A DNA stretch of 64,000 nucleotides, taken from contig CM024758.1 in NCBI GenBank assembly GCA_014218235.1, forward strand, positions 102,709,698-102,773,697, read 5' to 3'. A program made the translations under genes and the position numbers. The notes under the pieces are model-generated. The model was not told where the DNA came from and did not search any database. It was given only the letters and a program-made list of their open reading frames with translations. This DNA comes from Colocasia esculenta. Lineage: Eukaryota > Streptophyta > Magnoliopsida > Alismatales > Araceae. Below are positions 9,366 to 20,590 of the stretch, in pieces. Each line of letters starts with the position of its first letter. Position 1 is the stretch's first letter.

Positions 9366-9418
9366 TCACTCCTGGTCGTTCCTGTCCTCTTGAGTGTATA
9401 GTTCATCCTCGGTCTCAC
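9366..9418 (-). other. Acceptor-like site and acidic 53-nt mini-frame in LTR D
   Basis: On the minus strand a pyrimidine-rich run ends in CTCAG, and the next base is 9418. From there, two bases plus 16 codons run to a TGA at 9368-9366, reading ETEDELYTQEDRNDQE. The same module is in LTRs I (31985-32037) and L (34148-34096) with identical length, in N with a one-base deletion, and in different LTR families at G, H and M. Whether it is spliced or translated cannot be seen from DNA. Confidence 0.5.
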
Positions 9419-9562
9419 CTGAGAACACAACGACAAATAACACATGGTGAGCGATAACACCCAGTAGGACTTAAATCTCAATAGTCAAGCAGGTTTTAAA
9501 TGATTATTGTATTAAAAGGCAGAGTTACTAATGATAGAGTGAGAGAGTCAAGTAACGTGAGA

Positions 9563-9769
9563 GATAGCACGATAGCACGTGAACGAAATAGCACAAGTTT
9601 CCAAAAATAGCACAAGTGTCGAGTATAGCACAAATAGCAAGATGGCCATAGCACAAATAGCACAAAGTATAGCAATAGCACAACGGGTATATCATAGCAC
9701 TTTTGTCAATAGACAACGAGAGAACATAGCACTTTTGATTGTCATTAGATAGTCGAGATAGATAGCACT
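9563..9769 (-). repeat. GTGCTAT heptamer array in LTR D
   Basis: Eleven perfect copies of ATAGCAC on the plus strand (GTGCTAT in LTR direction) in about 207 bp, with partial copies between them. The array is downstream of the LTR TATA box and therefore in the transcribed region. Equivalent arrays are in I (about 31675-31830), L (34265-34530) and N (about 52310-52370, shorter). Confidence 0.75.
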
Positions 9770-10346
9770 CGAGTGTAATGCCAAACACTCTGATCATTTA
9801 ACTCCCATGGGCACTAGCACTTTCGGGCGCACATCCCAGGACCAGATCGGGCCCTTTATATAATGCCAGGCATTGGTTATATTGTTTATCTTTAGACAAT
9901 CAGTCAATGGCCAATATAGAGTACCAAGAAATAGATGAGACCACTAGATGAATATACGAGATAGTAGAGTGAACCTGAATAGATGAGCGAGTAGAGTATA
10001 GATGAGAGCTAGTAGACATTGCACGTAAGACGTCGAGTAAACAGGCGGTAGTAACAGTTGCACAACACGCGCACTCGGTGTTCCAGTAAGGTGGAATTCA
10101 CAACCCTTCCACTGGCCTTGTTACGCACAGGTACAGAGGTCCGACGTGATTTAAGATAAGAGCAAACTTCTAATAGCCGTTTGGATCATGTTGATCCCTA
10201 ACGTGTATCATAGGTGTTAGGGTACAACCGGCTCATCGACCATGTGGGAATCCATGGACAGAGGAGACTTACGGAGGCCTTGAACAAAGACTCACTAGTC
10301 CAGCAGAAGGAGTATCCAACGGAGAGTTCGTCCAAGTCAAGAGAGT

Positions 10347-10392
10347 GTGTATATAGAAACAAGTGCTCGATGTTCTAGAGGAATTCTAGAAC
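10347..10392 (-). promoter_or_regulatory. Core promoter of LTR D: heat-shock-like elements plus TATA
   Basis: Minus strand: GTTCTAGAATTCCTCTAGAA (10392-10373) contains TTCnnGAA units, the building block of heat-shock elements, and a TATATACAC box follows at 10355-10347. The pair is conserved in the three other copies: I (31015-31034 and 31051-31060), L (35134-35115 and 35099-35091) and N (51514-51534 and 51551-51558). Heat response is inference. Confidence 0.6.
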
Positions 10393-10709
10393 AGTGGAGC
10401 GTCGATAACGGTATTCCCAAAACATCGCGAGAAAACGAAGACAAGTCTTATTCAATATATGGCAATTTAATTACATAAATTACCAAATACATTATGAAAT
10501 GTTTTCATGCAAAATTAAGCCATATTTGGATGGTTCAAAGTGTGTGCATGTGGCATAGAGAATCATGGAGTATGAAAGGGTCATGTGCATGGCTTTTATT
10601 TTAAAATAAGCTCAAGATTTACAGTTCCGTTTACTATGTTCAAAAGGGTTAGTAGAGCATGATATCACTGTAGAAAAACAAGACTTGCAAAAATAGGGTT
10701 TCATGAAAC

Positions 10710-10960
10710 AGTGCAGAACGCGACAGGTCCCTGTAGGGGTCACGACAGGCCTGCATAGAACGCGACATGGTCATTAACAGGTCGCGACGGGTCAGTCAGT
10801 GCAAAAGAAGAGAACGCGACGGGTTCATATGAAGAAGGTGACAGGTCTGTCAGACCAGAAGGTCAGGTCGCGATGGTGGTTATGTCGCGATCAGATCGCG
10901 ACGATGATTCTTGTCGCAATCTGCCTGAGAACGCGGCCTATCGGGCCGTCCCATTCTCAG
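10710..10960 (-). repeat. TCGCGA-type palindrome array in U3 of LTR D
   Basis: Some ten to twelve copies of GTCGCGAC, ATCGCGAC, GAACGCGAC and decayed forms (GTCACGAC, GAAGGTGAC) at spacing of 10-40 bp, upstream of the promoter. Two units form a longer inverted repeat, GTCGCGATCAGATCGCGAC, at about 10884-10902. The same array occurs in I, L and N. Confidence 0.75.
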
Positions 10961-12074
10961 GTCCTTGGTCTGAGTCCGACATAGATCTGACATGTTCTTT
11001 GTTCTTGGTCCAAACTTACCATGTTTTGACACAGGGATGTTCAAAAATTCATAAGTAATTGTACAAGCGATGGAAAATCATGAAACTAGTTGGAAATTGA
11101 TCTAAACTCACATGGGTACTTATAGTAATTAGGAATTGGAAAACAAGTATGGTTTCGATAGGCTTTAATCAAATCAAACATGGAGAACAGAATACTGAGA
11201 ACAGTTGAGATTCAAGAATTAATTCGCAATATAGATGCATGAAAATTAGGGCTTTTAGGGGCAAAAGATCCCTAATAGCCATCAGCTTCTCCAGTAAAAT
11301 TTTCGTGGCATGGGATAGAGGGTACATGGAGATCTAGATTTTTGAAAAGGGTTCGGGGTCATGTAAGTTGCAGAACATGAAAAATCAAGAACAAAAGATA
11401 TACTCGATGGAAAATTATGAAACCTAAGGGCTTTTGTTCCTGATGGACAAAACATCCTATAGATGAATTTTCATGGTTTATGCTCGTGAGAATGCCTACC
11501 TTTGGATGATTTCCTCTTCTAGAGCTAGAACTGAAGAACAAGAGAGAGAGCTTGAGAAGTGCTTCTTCTCACGAAATCCCCTCCCCCTTGGCCTCTCCTC
11601 CTGGTCCAACAAGTCTTGGGTATGAGCTAGGGCTGGCCATGGGGGTTTACATAGAGTATTTATGCCTCTCCCCTTTCTATTTCGTAATAAGACTCTAATT
11701 ACTATTAATTTCAGGATTCCTATTTCCTCTCCCCTTTCTATGAGAACTCTAATTGGGTTAGGATGGGAGCTAAATTTCGTGGCCAACCCATTAGGGTAGG
11801 TTTAGGAATCCTAATCCAACTCAAACTTCCATTTAATACATTAATACCTCTTTTCTATTTAAGTAATAATTCAATACGAATTTAAGATATTTCCTATTAT
11901 CTTCTTTAAAAATCCCTATTTTGGCCCACTAATTTCTAATGGGTCCATTTAACAAAGCCCATTACTTCTTTTCATTTAATGAGTTTATTTCATTCTCTTT
12001 TATTTAATTTTCTAATTGCTTTGTTGTTTTTAATTAATTATAATTATTTTTTTCCAAAAATCCAGGTTGCTACA

Positions 12075-13954
12075 GCCTACATGAACGCGACGCACTTGTC
12101 TGACGTGTTGATGTAAATCGCGACCGTGCCCTACATCGTGATTTTGAGTGCACCGTACGGATCTGACGCCTCAAACTGTGCGCTGCATGGTTTTTAGCAC
12201 CTGCATGAAATGCGACGTGGACCCCCATCGCGATTCAGCCGGTTTTCCGCTCAAGGATTTCAAGCGATTTTTATATTACTATTTAAAATGCATTTCATGA
12301 ACACAACGGGGTAAACCATCGCGATTTGCATATTTTCAGTGTTATTAAATGCGTCGGCTGTGTCCGACGCGTATTTCATGGCCTACCCGAAACTGTTTTT
12401 ACAGTGTTTATGATAGTCTTGCATGATATGTCTTAAGATGCATTGTGTAGTCTGTCTAATGACCTAAAAGCCGGCAACCCATGATAAAGACATAACAATG
12501 TAAAGACTATTCTAATTGTTCATTAATGCTATGATCTACTCTTGCAAACCATGTTTAGTTAATTGCATAGTTCCATCTCATGTTAGCATCTTAATGTTTT
12601 CCGCAAGTTTGAAACCGATGGATTGTGGATTGAGACACGTGTTCACTACACACTTGCACATTTAGGCAGCCCTTTCTGGGGGGATTGGAAACTGACGGCC
12701 GATCATTTCGTATCGGCAGTCTAGTGACCTTTCTCTTAAGACCTCCGTAATTCTCCGTACCCCGTGGATTCCCTCATGGAGACCGAGTTGGTGTACCATG
12801 AAGTTCCGCGGAGATAGCGTGCACTTCCTTTCTTCTCTTGTTGTCAGAGTGTGATTTATAATTTAGACTTAAGCCATTAATGTAAAGAGTGAACTAAAGT
12901 ATAAATTGCGTCGTTATGCTACCGAAATTATCTCTTGACTATTGTATCATGAAATCATGTTCACATTCTATTATTGTTCTCATTGTCATCATGGACATGA
13001 CATTACACATGCTTACATCCTGAAACTCTTATTGGCCATAATGACTATGGGTATCTACATTTAAAATAGTAAGATGCTGACCGGGCACGGAGAGTATCCA
13101 AGGGCTCTAGTCTAGCCCCAATGACGGAGAGTCATAAATATACTGTTAACCATGGGGTATAATGATTACTGGTGTTGCATCTACGCTGGAAGTACTTGCG
13201 TGTTGAATGATAGATACAATAACCACATACATGTGTCCTAGTGTGTATTCAAGGTGTATCTTTCCTTGGTGTACATTAGTGTCTTCGTGCTTGATTAGTG
13301 TTACATGATCGTGCTCGTGCTCGTGCTTGCTTGCTTGCGTGATATGGCCATCCTGCATTTATTGCAATTTAAAGTGATATCTTGCGTGCTTGTTACATGC
13401 TTCACTATTGATACCATGTTGATCGTTATATCGTTCTAGATCTTGCTCTATCATGATCACTCTATCTAGCTTGTTTAGTATCTTGTTAATGAGTTTTATC
13501 GTACACGCATATCATGACAATCTTGCTTACCTAGTTCTAAATTCTAATCACTTGTATCATTGCCGCACATTGAGATATAAATCCTACTAGGGTAGTTTGC
13601 TCATTCCCTACTTTTAACCATTCTAGGTGACTATGAAATACAAGAAGAGGAGCAAGTCGAGGATGGGAATGCATCTGAGTGATGAGCGTCCCAACACTTG
13701 AGTCTATTTAGAGTTAGTTTTTTTGGAGTGTTAGATTCATGTCGTAGGATGTGAGGAATAATGTACTTTTCCTTTTATTGAGTCTTAGTCCTGTTAAACA
13801 ATGTTTAGAGTTGTATTAGTTCACCATGATACAATGAGATGAGATTTGAATACAATTGTAATTGAGTTCATTAATTGGGCCCTATTATGATGTTGTGTTA
13901 TTATACATTTAGTGCGTACTAGCTAGAGGCTTCATAGATTACCGGGACATGACA
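12075..13954 (+). repeat. Gypsy LTR G, left-truncated
   Basis: Plus-oriented LTR piece ending in CCGGGACATGACA at 13954, with the same general design as the D family (CGCGA motifs at 12087-12330, a CCTACTAGGG box at 13584, an acceptor-like TTCTAG at 13621-13626, and a GGGCCCTATTATG region near 13877) but clearly different sequence, so a separate gypsy family. Its left part is missing because element D is inserted in it. On its right, copia F gag begins directly; GCCTT (13955-13959) should be its target duplication. There is no coding sequence. Confidence 0.7.
13627..13682 (+). other. Acceptor-like site and acidic 56-nt mini-frame in LTR G
   Basis: After CCATTCTAG the sequence reads two bases plus 17 codons (DYEIQEEEQVEDGNASE) and a TGA at 13680-13682. 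Phase and stop position match the modules of D, I, L, H and M although the nucleotide sequence differs, and the peptide is again strongly acidic. Confidence 0.45.
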
Positions 13955-14325
13955 GCCTTCATATATTACCTTTAAATGATCCCACTTCTCCTTAGCAGTT
14001 GTACATGAAGACACTTGAAAATTCAGTGGGATGTAGAGAGCATTGCATGATGTTCATTGCACTACAATTTGTGTTAGCCTTCTTGATCTGCTTAGCAGTC
14101 CATTTGTCTTCCTTCTCAGCAATCTCATAGGGTCCCTACTTACTACTCTCCAAATTTCATGGTTTTATGCTCTCGGGAACACCTGCATTCGGTTTTTCCA
14201 ATAAGCATAGTTAGATCCATCAAAATATGGGGGTCTATTAACAAAATGTCCCTTTGGAACTTAACCTCTTGGATCCAAACCACATTAAACTCTGCTGGTT
14301 GTTAAACCAAAGAATTTGGAGAGCC
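13955..14325 (-). pseudogene. Copia element F gag fragment
   Basis: Minus strand, just inside the primer-binding site: an N-terminal copia gag block DGSNYAYWKNRMQVF (about 14240-14190), then a degenerate stretch to AKEKWDHLKVIYEG-like sequence at 13955-14010 in several frames. It resembles the gags of elements J and K. Gag is interrupted here by LTR G, and the rest of element F is not found to the left because of the gap. Confidence 0.75.
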
Positions 14326-14328
14326 CAT

Positions 14329-14339
14329 CTCTAATACCA
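14329..14339 (-). promoter_or_regulatory. Primer-binding site of element F, mutated
   Basis: The minus strand reads TGGTATTAGAG, one C-to-T change from the initiator-methionine site TGGTATCAGAG, two bases from the LTR end. It sets the orientation and the LTR boundary at 14342. Confidence 0.8.
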
Positions 14340-14341
14340 CG

Positions 14342-15323
14342 TGTTGGATGTGGAATGTTATATCTAGAGGGGGGTGAATAGATCTTACCTCTAAAATTAA
14401 CCTCACAATTAAAAGCTTAGAGAATAATAAATGAGAGCAAGAGACAAGGAAGCAAAAACATAGGACACCCAGATTTTTAAGGTGGTTCAGCTTCAAGGAG
14501 GAGACCTACATCACTTAAACAAGTGAGGCTTCATTATGATCAAATCAACAGTGTGATACACTCACACTCCTGTTGATTCATAGCTTCTACATCCGCTGAC
14601 TAACAACTTGAAAACTGCTGATCCACAGCTTCAAGGTCATATAGACCTCCTCAATCTACACACAACATGACGTGGGATAAACACTCCTAACTCTAGTAGG
14701 AGCAGCCAAAGAGTTCTGGAGAAATTTGAAAGCAAAATGAATTGCACAAGAAGATTAGAGTTCAGATAGACAAATCCTCAAACACAAATTCTTCGATCAT
14801 GTTTGATCTTCTTGTTTTACTAACTTGAACTCAGATTCTTTAGGTCCTGATGGCTCGAATTATGCTTCAAATCATCTTGCTTGAGTCCACCATGCTTGCT
14901 CCTTGACTTGAAATCATCAGAGTTGAATTGGCACAACATCCATTTTCTTTTCGTCTTCTTCTCCAGGAAGGAGCTCTTCAGAGATGCTTCATCCTCTTCG
15001 CTCGCAGCCAACTTTCTACTTTGCTTTTTGGCCATGCTCATTAGAAACATGACAGCCCACACACTTTTTGTGCAGAACAAAACTTCACAATTTGCGGCAT
15101 CACCAAATCTGAGGTGGTCCCCACAGAATCACTCCACCGTTAGAAGAGGATAATCTCTACCAAAGAATCTTTCTGGAAGCTTCAATTGTGGGCCATAGAA
15201 TCCCCTTGATTGGGCTTTGGTTCTTGTGCCCAAACATGCCACGTGTTCATCTTAAATTTATCTCTAAAAGATAAAGTTCTGATGTGTGTCGACGCATCTT
15301 GTGCACTGCGTCAACGCACAATG
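14342..15323 (-). repeat. 5' LTR of copia element F, proximal part
   Basis: Plus-strand start TGTTGGATGTGG; this is the end of a minus-oriented copia LTR. It contains the TCTAGAGGGGGGTGAATAGA region typical of this family and shared with solo LTR Q (18221-19326). It is broken at 15323 by element E and continues at 23353. No coding sequence is credible; short open frames at 14820-15153 are chance. Confidence 0.85.
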
Positions 15324-18093
15324 TGTAACACCCCAAATTTAATACCAAAATAATAATTATGATATAGAAATAAAAAATTTCTGATTTTCACAAAACACAT
15401 AAATATTACTAGAAACCTAATTATCTTACTTTAGAAATATTTCTACATTAGTAAAGTGACCCCGGTACTATCTTCAAATGTGCGCACTCCGATAGGGCGC
15501 CACCAGAATTCGATAACGGAATTGAAATCCAAAAACACCATAATTCTTTGAAAAATGTGCTGGTTTTAGAAACGTAAATATCTTGAATTATTGACACACG
15601 GATATCAAGATTAAGTCGACACAATGATTTTCTGGGTAATTTTGCTAGATGAAAAATTAATTCATAAAATTAAACTAAAATCACCATAATTTTTAAAACC
15701 TTCAAATTAGCTTATATTTGAAATTTCAACTTAATTGGATATCGTTTGAATACAAAAACATTAGGACAAAGGGGCCAGATGAATTATGTTATATTTACAT
15801 AAACTATTTTTGGAATAATTTTGCTTACGTAGCCTTGGCTACGTAAGGCTTTCCTACTTCTTGTGCAACTGGGTTACACGTTCCATGAAACGTGTTGGCA
15901 GTGGAAACTTCATTTGAACGTGGCTAAGAAGGGAGAGTTGGAGTCTTTTACCTCAACACGTGGGTCTTTGCAAGGACAGGTGGGGGGGGGGGGATTACGT
16001 GCCAGCCATGCATGTAATCCCAAGGCTTATATAAGCTCCCTTAGCTGCTCCCACGAGAGTTGTTTTTCTTCTTGTGTTGCCATTGTTCCTGCTAAAGCTG
16101 TTGTTGCTGTCGTTCCTACCATTGTTCCGACTATAGCTGCTGCCATTGTCGTTCTTGCTGCTGTTTCTGCTGTAGCTCATGCTACTGCTCTTGTTGTAGC
16201 TGCTACGACTACGACTCCTTCTGCTGCTACTACTTTGGCTGTTGTGTTGACATTGCTATCATTACATCTTCTAATGTGGATATAGGAGGATTTGCATTCC
16301 TCTTTGGCTAAGTAGGTTCCTCCCTATGACTCTTCTTCCATTTCTTCTTTTCATACTTATGCTCTCCATTTGTATAACCATATTTCCTTTTGTTCCATGT
16401 TCTGTAGGATTCCCTTCTTCTTGTCTCCTTCTTCTGCTAGATCCTTGAGTTTAAGTGCTACCATGATCTTAACTTGACTTGTGTTCTATAAGGCTGTTAG
16501 GAGTGTAAATTCCTTCTTTTCCTTCCACTTTGTTCATGTCTTTAGTTGTTGATTCATGTACTTAATGTAAGTCTTCTTCCAGCTTCAAGAAGGATTCACA
16601 TGAAAGATTTAGATACACAACTTCCTTGCTTCCATAAGTTTTTCCACAAACCCATACTGTAAAGATCTCTCTTTGTTCTATTCTTTTCTTCATGAAGGAT
16701 GTGTAAAGAAATGTACTTAAGAACCACGAATTATTGTTTGATCCTTCATGGAACCATAAGAACTCTTAGAAGAGTATCTTTAGTCAGTTTTAAACCATTC
16801 CAGATAGAAAAACCTACAGTTGTCGACAGACAGAAGTCATCTGTCGACAGGTACTTGCTTCCAGAACCCAGAATTCCAGAAGAACCAGTAGATGTTGACA
16901 GATGGAACTCTGTCGACAGATGACACCCATCTGTCGACAACCGCCTATAGCTTGTCGACAGCTAAGGGTCAAATTCCAGAATCCAGTCTGGATGAACCAG
17001 TAGCTGTCGACAGCCATCTTATGGCTGTCGACATCCACCAGTTTGTAATTAAACATGAACCATTCCTTTCCCAATCAAAGTTGTCACACTCTTGTATTGT
17101 CTAAACAAGTTACCTTTATAAATTCTTGGATTCTAAACTATTATATCACTGAGTTGAATCATTTAATCATCATTTATATCCACCTTTGGATTATTTTTGG
17201 ACATTCTAAAATATTTTGATTCTTATACTTTCTAGATATCTTTGAGCATTAACTCCTAGAACCTACTTCCTATGATATTGTTTTACTCTTGATGAGTGCC
17301 CAAGTACCATGTATGTATATCAGAAATGGAAATGGGATGACGTACTTTTGGGTCTTCGGACTCTTTCATGATTTAATGCCAGTGCAAATGAGGCAGATCC
17401 AGTCCCGGGAGGAGCACCCGAATTCGTTTAATCTCGCAGAGCGGTATGGATCTCTAGGGTGTTTGGCATGACACCATTACATGCTGGATTGGTCGACATT
17501 CCATGAACTATGTTGAAACATGATTGTTTATTGCTTGCTTGAAGGAGTGGACAAGGCATCTCTACACATACACTTTCTCTATTTCCTTCTGAATTATTGA
17601 TCATATACACTCGTGCTTTGCTATCTCATTGATGGTCATCTTATGTCATTTTATTGGCATATTACTTCATGCTTGTTACTGTTGATAATCATGGTTCACT
17701 TCATCTATGATCTGATTTGTATCATGTTCCATTACTTGTAATCAGTACTTACTACCTTCTTGTACCTCAATTATCCTTGACTCATGTAAACTTTTACATT
17801 GTTTGATTTTGGAGGATAAATCCTACTGGGCAAGAGTGCTCATACCTATTTTTCTTAGGTAATCTACAGCTCTAGAAGGCGGGACATCGGGATTTGTGTG
17901 CTGAGAGATCACCTTTGCGGCATCTACCTTTGAGTTGTAAATTGAGAATCATGTATTACCTATAGAATCACAGTTAATAATTTTTATTAGTGAAGCACCC
18001 GAGCAATTTCTGTCGAAAAGTTCAAAATTTACTCTTGATTTTTTATTCGTTCACGTTTGGCATTTATAGATATATAAATGTCAAAACGTGATA
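15324..18093 (+). repeat. 5' LTR of element E
   Basis: 2770 bp, from TGTAACACCCC to AACGTGATA (the final CA has become TA; the 3' LTR keeps GACGTGACA). It holds a TATA box TATATAA (16028-16034), a GCT-rich triplet stretch (about 16060-16260), a CTGTCGACAG array (16819-17035), a CCTACTGGGC box (17823) and an acceptor-like TTCTTAG (17852-17858). Divergence from the 3' LTR is visible as scattered substitutions and small indels. Confidence 0.9.
16819..17035 (+). repeat. CTGTCGACAG array in LTR E
   Basis: Seven TGTCGACA-type palindromes with flanking variation (CTGTCGACAG, GTTGTCGACAG, CTGTCGACATC) and one decayed TGTTGACAG. The 3' LTR has the equivalent array at about 22090-22290 with fewer intact units. 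The same decamer is found in the unrelated copia LTRs J and K. Confidence 0.8.
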
Positions 18094-18096
18094 GAA

Positions 18097-18108
18097 TGGT
18101 ATCAGAGC
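18097..18108 (+). promoter_or_regulatory. Primer-binding site of element E (tRNA-iMet)
   Basis: TGGTATCAGAGC three bases after the 5' LTR, matching the initiator methionine tRNA complement. Confidence 0.92.
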
Positions 18109-18220
18109 ATCGTTGAGGATCCAAATACTTTAGAGTTATGGTCTTCAACATCCTGTAGTGACCTGTGAGGATGGGTAGAAAGCCTGAGGTTAAGTTAGAT
18201 AAGTAAAGTTGGATATAGAT

Positions 18221-19326
18221 TGTGGTTGTGTATGAAATGAATATCTAGAGGTGGGTGAATAGATTGATGATAATTAAAATTTAAGAGGTCAAGACTATGA
18301 TCAAATCAGATGAAACAATGTAGTCGGGTGCACTTCAACCACACAATGCAAGCAAAATTTTATGGTGGTTTGGCTCCTGTGTAGAGACCTACATCCACCC
18401 CTCACTAAACAAGTGAGGCTTCTCTAACAACTCAAATATGTGAAACACTTGCATAATTGATGATTCATAGTTTCATGATCGTTTTAAATCTCACAATCCT
18501 TACACACACAGTATATGATTTAATATGTTTACATCTACTGGAGTAGACAACCAAACAAATTGATGAAGAGAGGGAATAGGAAAATATCAAACTAGGGATT
18601 TTGAAGAAATGCAGAAATTTGCAAACACTCTGCACTAGAGTTTGGATCTGGTCAGATGACTCCTTGTACTCCCAATTGCATCTTCTTCAGGCTTGAGCTC
18701 ATCAAAGTCCTCTTCTGACCGCAACACAAGGATCAATTGCCTCTGAGTTGAGTTAAATTCCAAAGCTCTGCTTCAACTGATCAGCAACATGGTGTGTCAG
18801 CGCATACAAAACAACTAGACTTGGATCAGTAGGGAAAGTTTCAATAGAGTCAAACTCTATGCCTTCTAGAGTCGACCTCATCCAAGTAATTGTAGTTATG
18901 ACTAACTGTCCATCATGTAGAGTTAACCTTGTAGCATCTTAGTGTCAACCTCACATACTAGTAGAGTCAACCTAACCTTCATTTGGAGTCGACCTCAAGC
19001 AGTTTTTTCTCTAAGCGTTAATTGGAAACTTGATTAGTGTCGACCTGATCTCCACGTAGTGTCGACCTAAGGTGATACTTTGAACTTCTACGCTATAGGA
19101 AATCCATCAATCGTCGACCTATCCTTTGAATAGAGTTGACTCATATGCCTCACCGAACTTCAATATCTCATTCATATTACTTGTATGTCGACCTATGAAG
19201 TAACCAGGATCAACACACTAAAAAGAGCTTTTGACTTTATGAATTTTCTTATGATATAAAAGACTTGTGTTAGACATTTATTACATTTTCTTGACTTATG
19301 ACATCATCAAAACCAGGGATATAACA
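18221..19326 (-). repeat. Solo copia LTR Q inside element E
   Basis: 1106-bp LTR of the element F family in minus orientation (plus strand starts TGTGGTTGTG and ends GGGATATAACA). Flanks TAGAT (18216-18220) and TAAAT (19327-19331) are a target duplication with one mismatch. It shares the GAATATCTAGAGG, GAGACCTACATC and CATCATCAAAACC landmarks with F. It carries an array of GTCGACCT units, several decayed to GTCAACCT or GTTGACTC. Confidence 0.8.
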
Positions 19327-19499
19327 TAAATCATCTGTCATATCTCAAAATCCTATAAGAAAAAGACATCATTAATCACGAAGGTTAATGTATCAAGTAA
19401 CTAGATGCACACAGTAACAATGTATACTAGTAGTTAGAAAAGTTGAGTTTTAAACTGCATGATTGATTAACCAAACTTAAATTTGTTTGCTCAGCCCAA

Positions 19500-19935
19500 C
19501 GTGATGGAGAAGAAACACAATGGAAAGAGGTTCAATATGCAATGAACAACCTTGCTCAGTCTTGGAGCGAGTAGTTCCAGTCGGTGATCAAGGGAAAGTG
19601 GAACTGCATGGAAATATTAGAAGTACAAACCCCTAAGAAACAGTGAGTATTACAGTATCTATACGGAAGAGAACAGTTCCCTCCAATAATAGAGAAACAA
19701 CTGGCAATAAGATGGTGAAGAGGAATAAGAAGAGCAAAAGATCAAGAAGGCCAATAGGCAAGAGAATGTTAAGGCACAACCTAAGGAAGCTTGTGCGTGT
19801 TGTCATAAATCGGGCCATGTCAAAGAAACTATTGGTGGAGACAAGGAGCATGTTTGAGGTGTGGAAGTCTAAATCATCGGATCTCAAAATGTCCGTACCA
19901 CCTCAGAACAATGACAAGAGTTCAGGAAGACTTTA
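19500..19935 (+). pseudogene. Decayed gag of element E with two zinc knuckles
   Basis: A basic stretch (lysine/arginine-rich, about 19640-19760) precedes a first CCHC-type motif around 19788-19825 (CxxCHKSGHVKE-like) and a second knuckle, CLRCGSLNHRISKCP, in another frame around 19850-19894. This is the order seen at the end of gypsy gags D and H. No continuous frame remains. Nothing resembling protease or reverse transcriptase follows before the 3' LTR; 19936-20578 is AT-rich and non-coding. Confidence 0.65.
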
Positions 19936-20580
19936 AGCCATAAGGAGAATCGACTGAGGCTATTAGAAGTAACTTTATGTATAAGTCAATAGGACTAGAG
20001 TATAGTGAAGATGCTTGAGTTTAGTTGTTATAGTATGTCAAAGTTTAGTAAGTTTTGCCAACCAATGTAATTTTGTAAGGCCGATTATATGGTTCTATAC
20101 TAAAAACCTTATGTGATAAATATAATCTTTGCTGTCTATCGTCATATTCTTAATATTCAACATTCTCATCATACTTTATTACCCTTTCCAAGAAATATAT
20201 TCCATATAACTCTCTGAGAATTAAGGTTATTCCTTGGTGGGGGAGACCTTAAGTATGATATGCTATTAATAAGGATTTGCTCAATACTTAATATGCTACT
20301 GCGAGAAATAAAAAAAACATAGTGGAGGTGCATCTAATTGAACCATAATCACAACATGGCTCCTTAAGATCTAAAAAAAATGCTAATATTAAGATCCCCA
20401 TCAACTGACGATGTCATGACAACAAGATATATAGTGGGGTTACACGTCGTATAACATAATAATCATGACAAGATTGGTAAGACTAATCTAGAATAAATAA
20501 AATTTAAAAGGCTGAAAACATAATCCTTGTGATCCATCCAAATAGTTATGGAGTTTGGAGGACCAAACTCTTTTCTTAGT

Positions 20581-20590
20581 GGGGAGGAAT
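20581..20590 (+). promoter_or_regulatory. Polypurine tract of element E
   Basis: GGGGAGGAAT directly before the 3' LTR, which suits the plus-strand primer site. Confidence 0.8.

Larger units (their letters stand above)
7531..12074 (-). mobile_element. Gypsy element D, 5' part on the minus strand
   Basis: Read on the minus strand this is, in order, a 5' LTR (12074 to 9116), a primer-binding site for initiator methionine tRNA (9110 to 9099), a leader, gag (8914 to 7984) and the retropepsin-type protease (7985 to 7551), after which the N gap removes the rest of pol and the 3' LTR. The LTR family (starting TGTAGCAACCTG, ending near TGTGACA) recurs as solo LTRs at 29324, 33847 and 49890. The gag zinc knuckles and ~3 kb LTRs suggest a Tekay/Del-type chromovirus; no chromodomain can be seen here to confirm it. 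Confidence 0.85.
9116..12074 (-). repeat. 5' LTR of gypsy element D
   Basis: 2959-bp LTR; on the minus strand it starts TGTAGCAACCTGG (12074) and ends GGGGTGTGACA (9116). In its own direction it contains a TCGCGA palindrome array (10960-10710), heat-shock-like sites and a TATA box (10392-10347), an array of GTGCTAT heptamers (9769-9563), and an acceptor-like site with a 53-nt acidic frame (9418-9366). The bases GCCTA (12075-12079) should be its target duplication; the partner is lost with the gap. Confidence 0.88.

Noticed and set aside
15863..16285. 140-codon plus-strand frame rich in alanine and valine, and a 61-codon antisense frame conserved in both LTRs of E (15995-16180, 21266-21451)
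   Set aside because: Both lie in a GCT/GTT triplet-repeat stretch of an LTR just after the TATA box. Triplet repeats keep several frames open; the plus-strand frame is broken in the other LTR.
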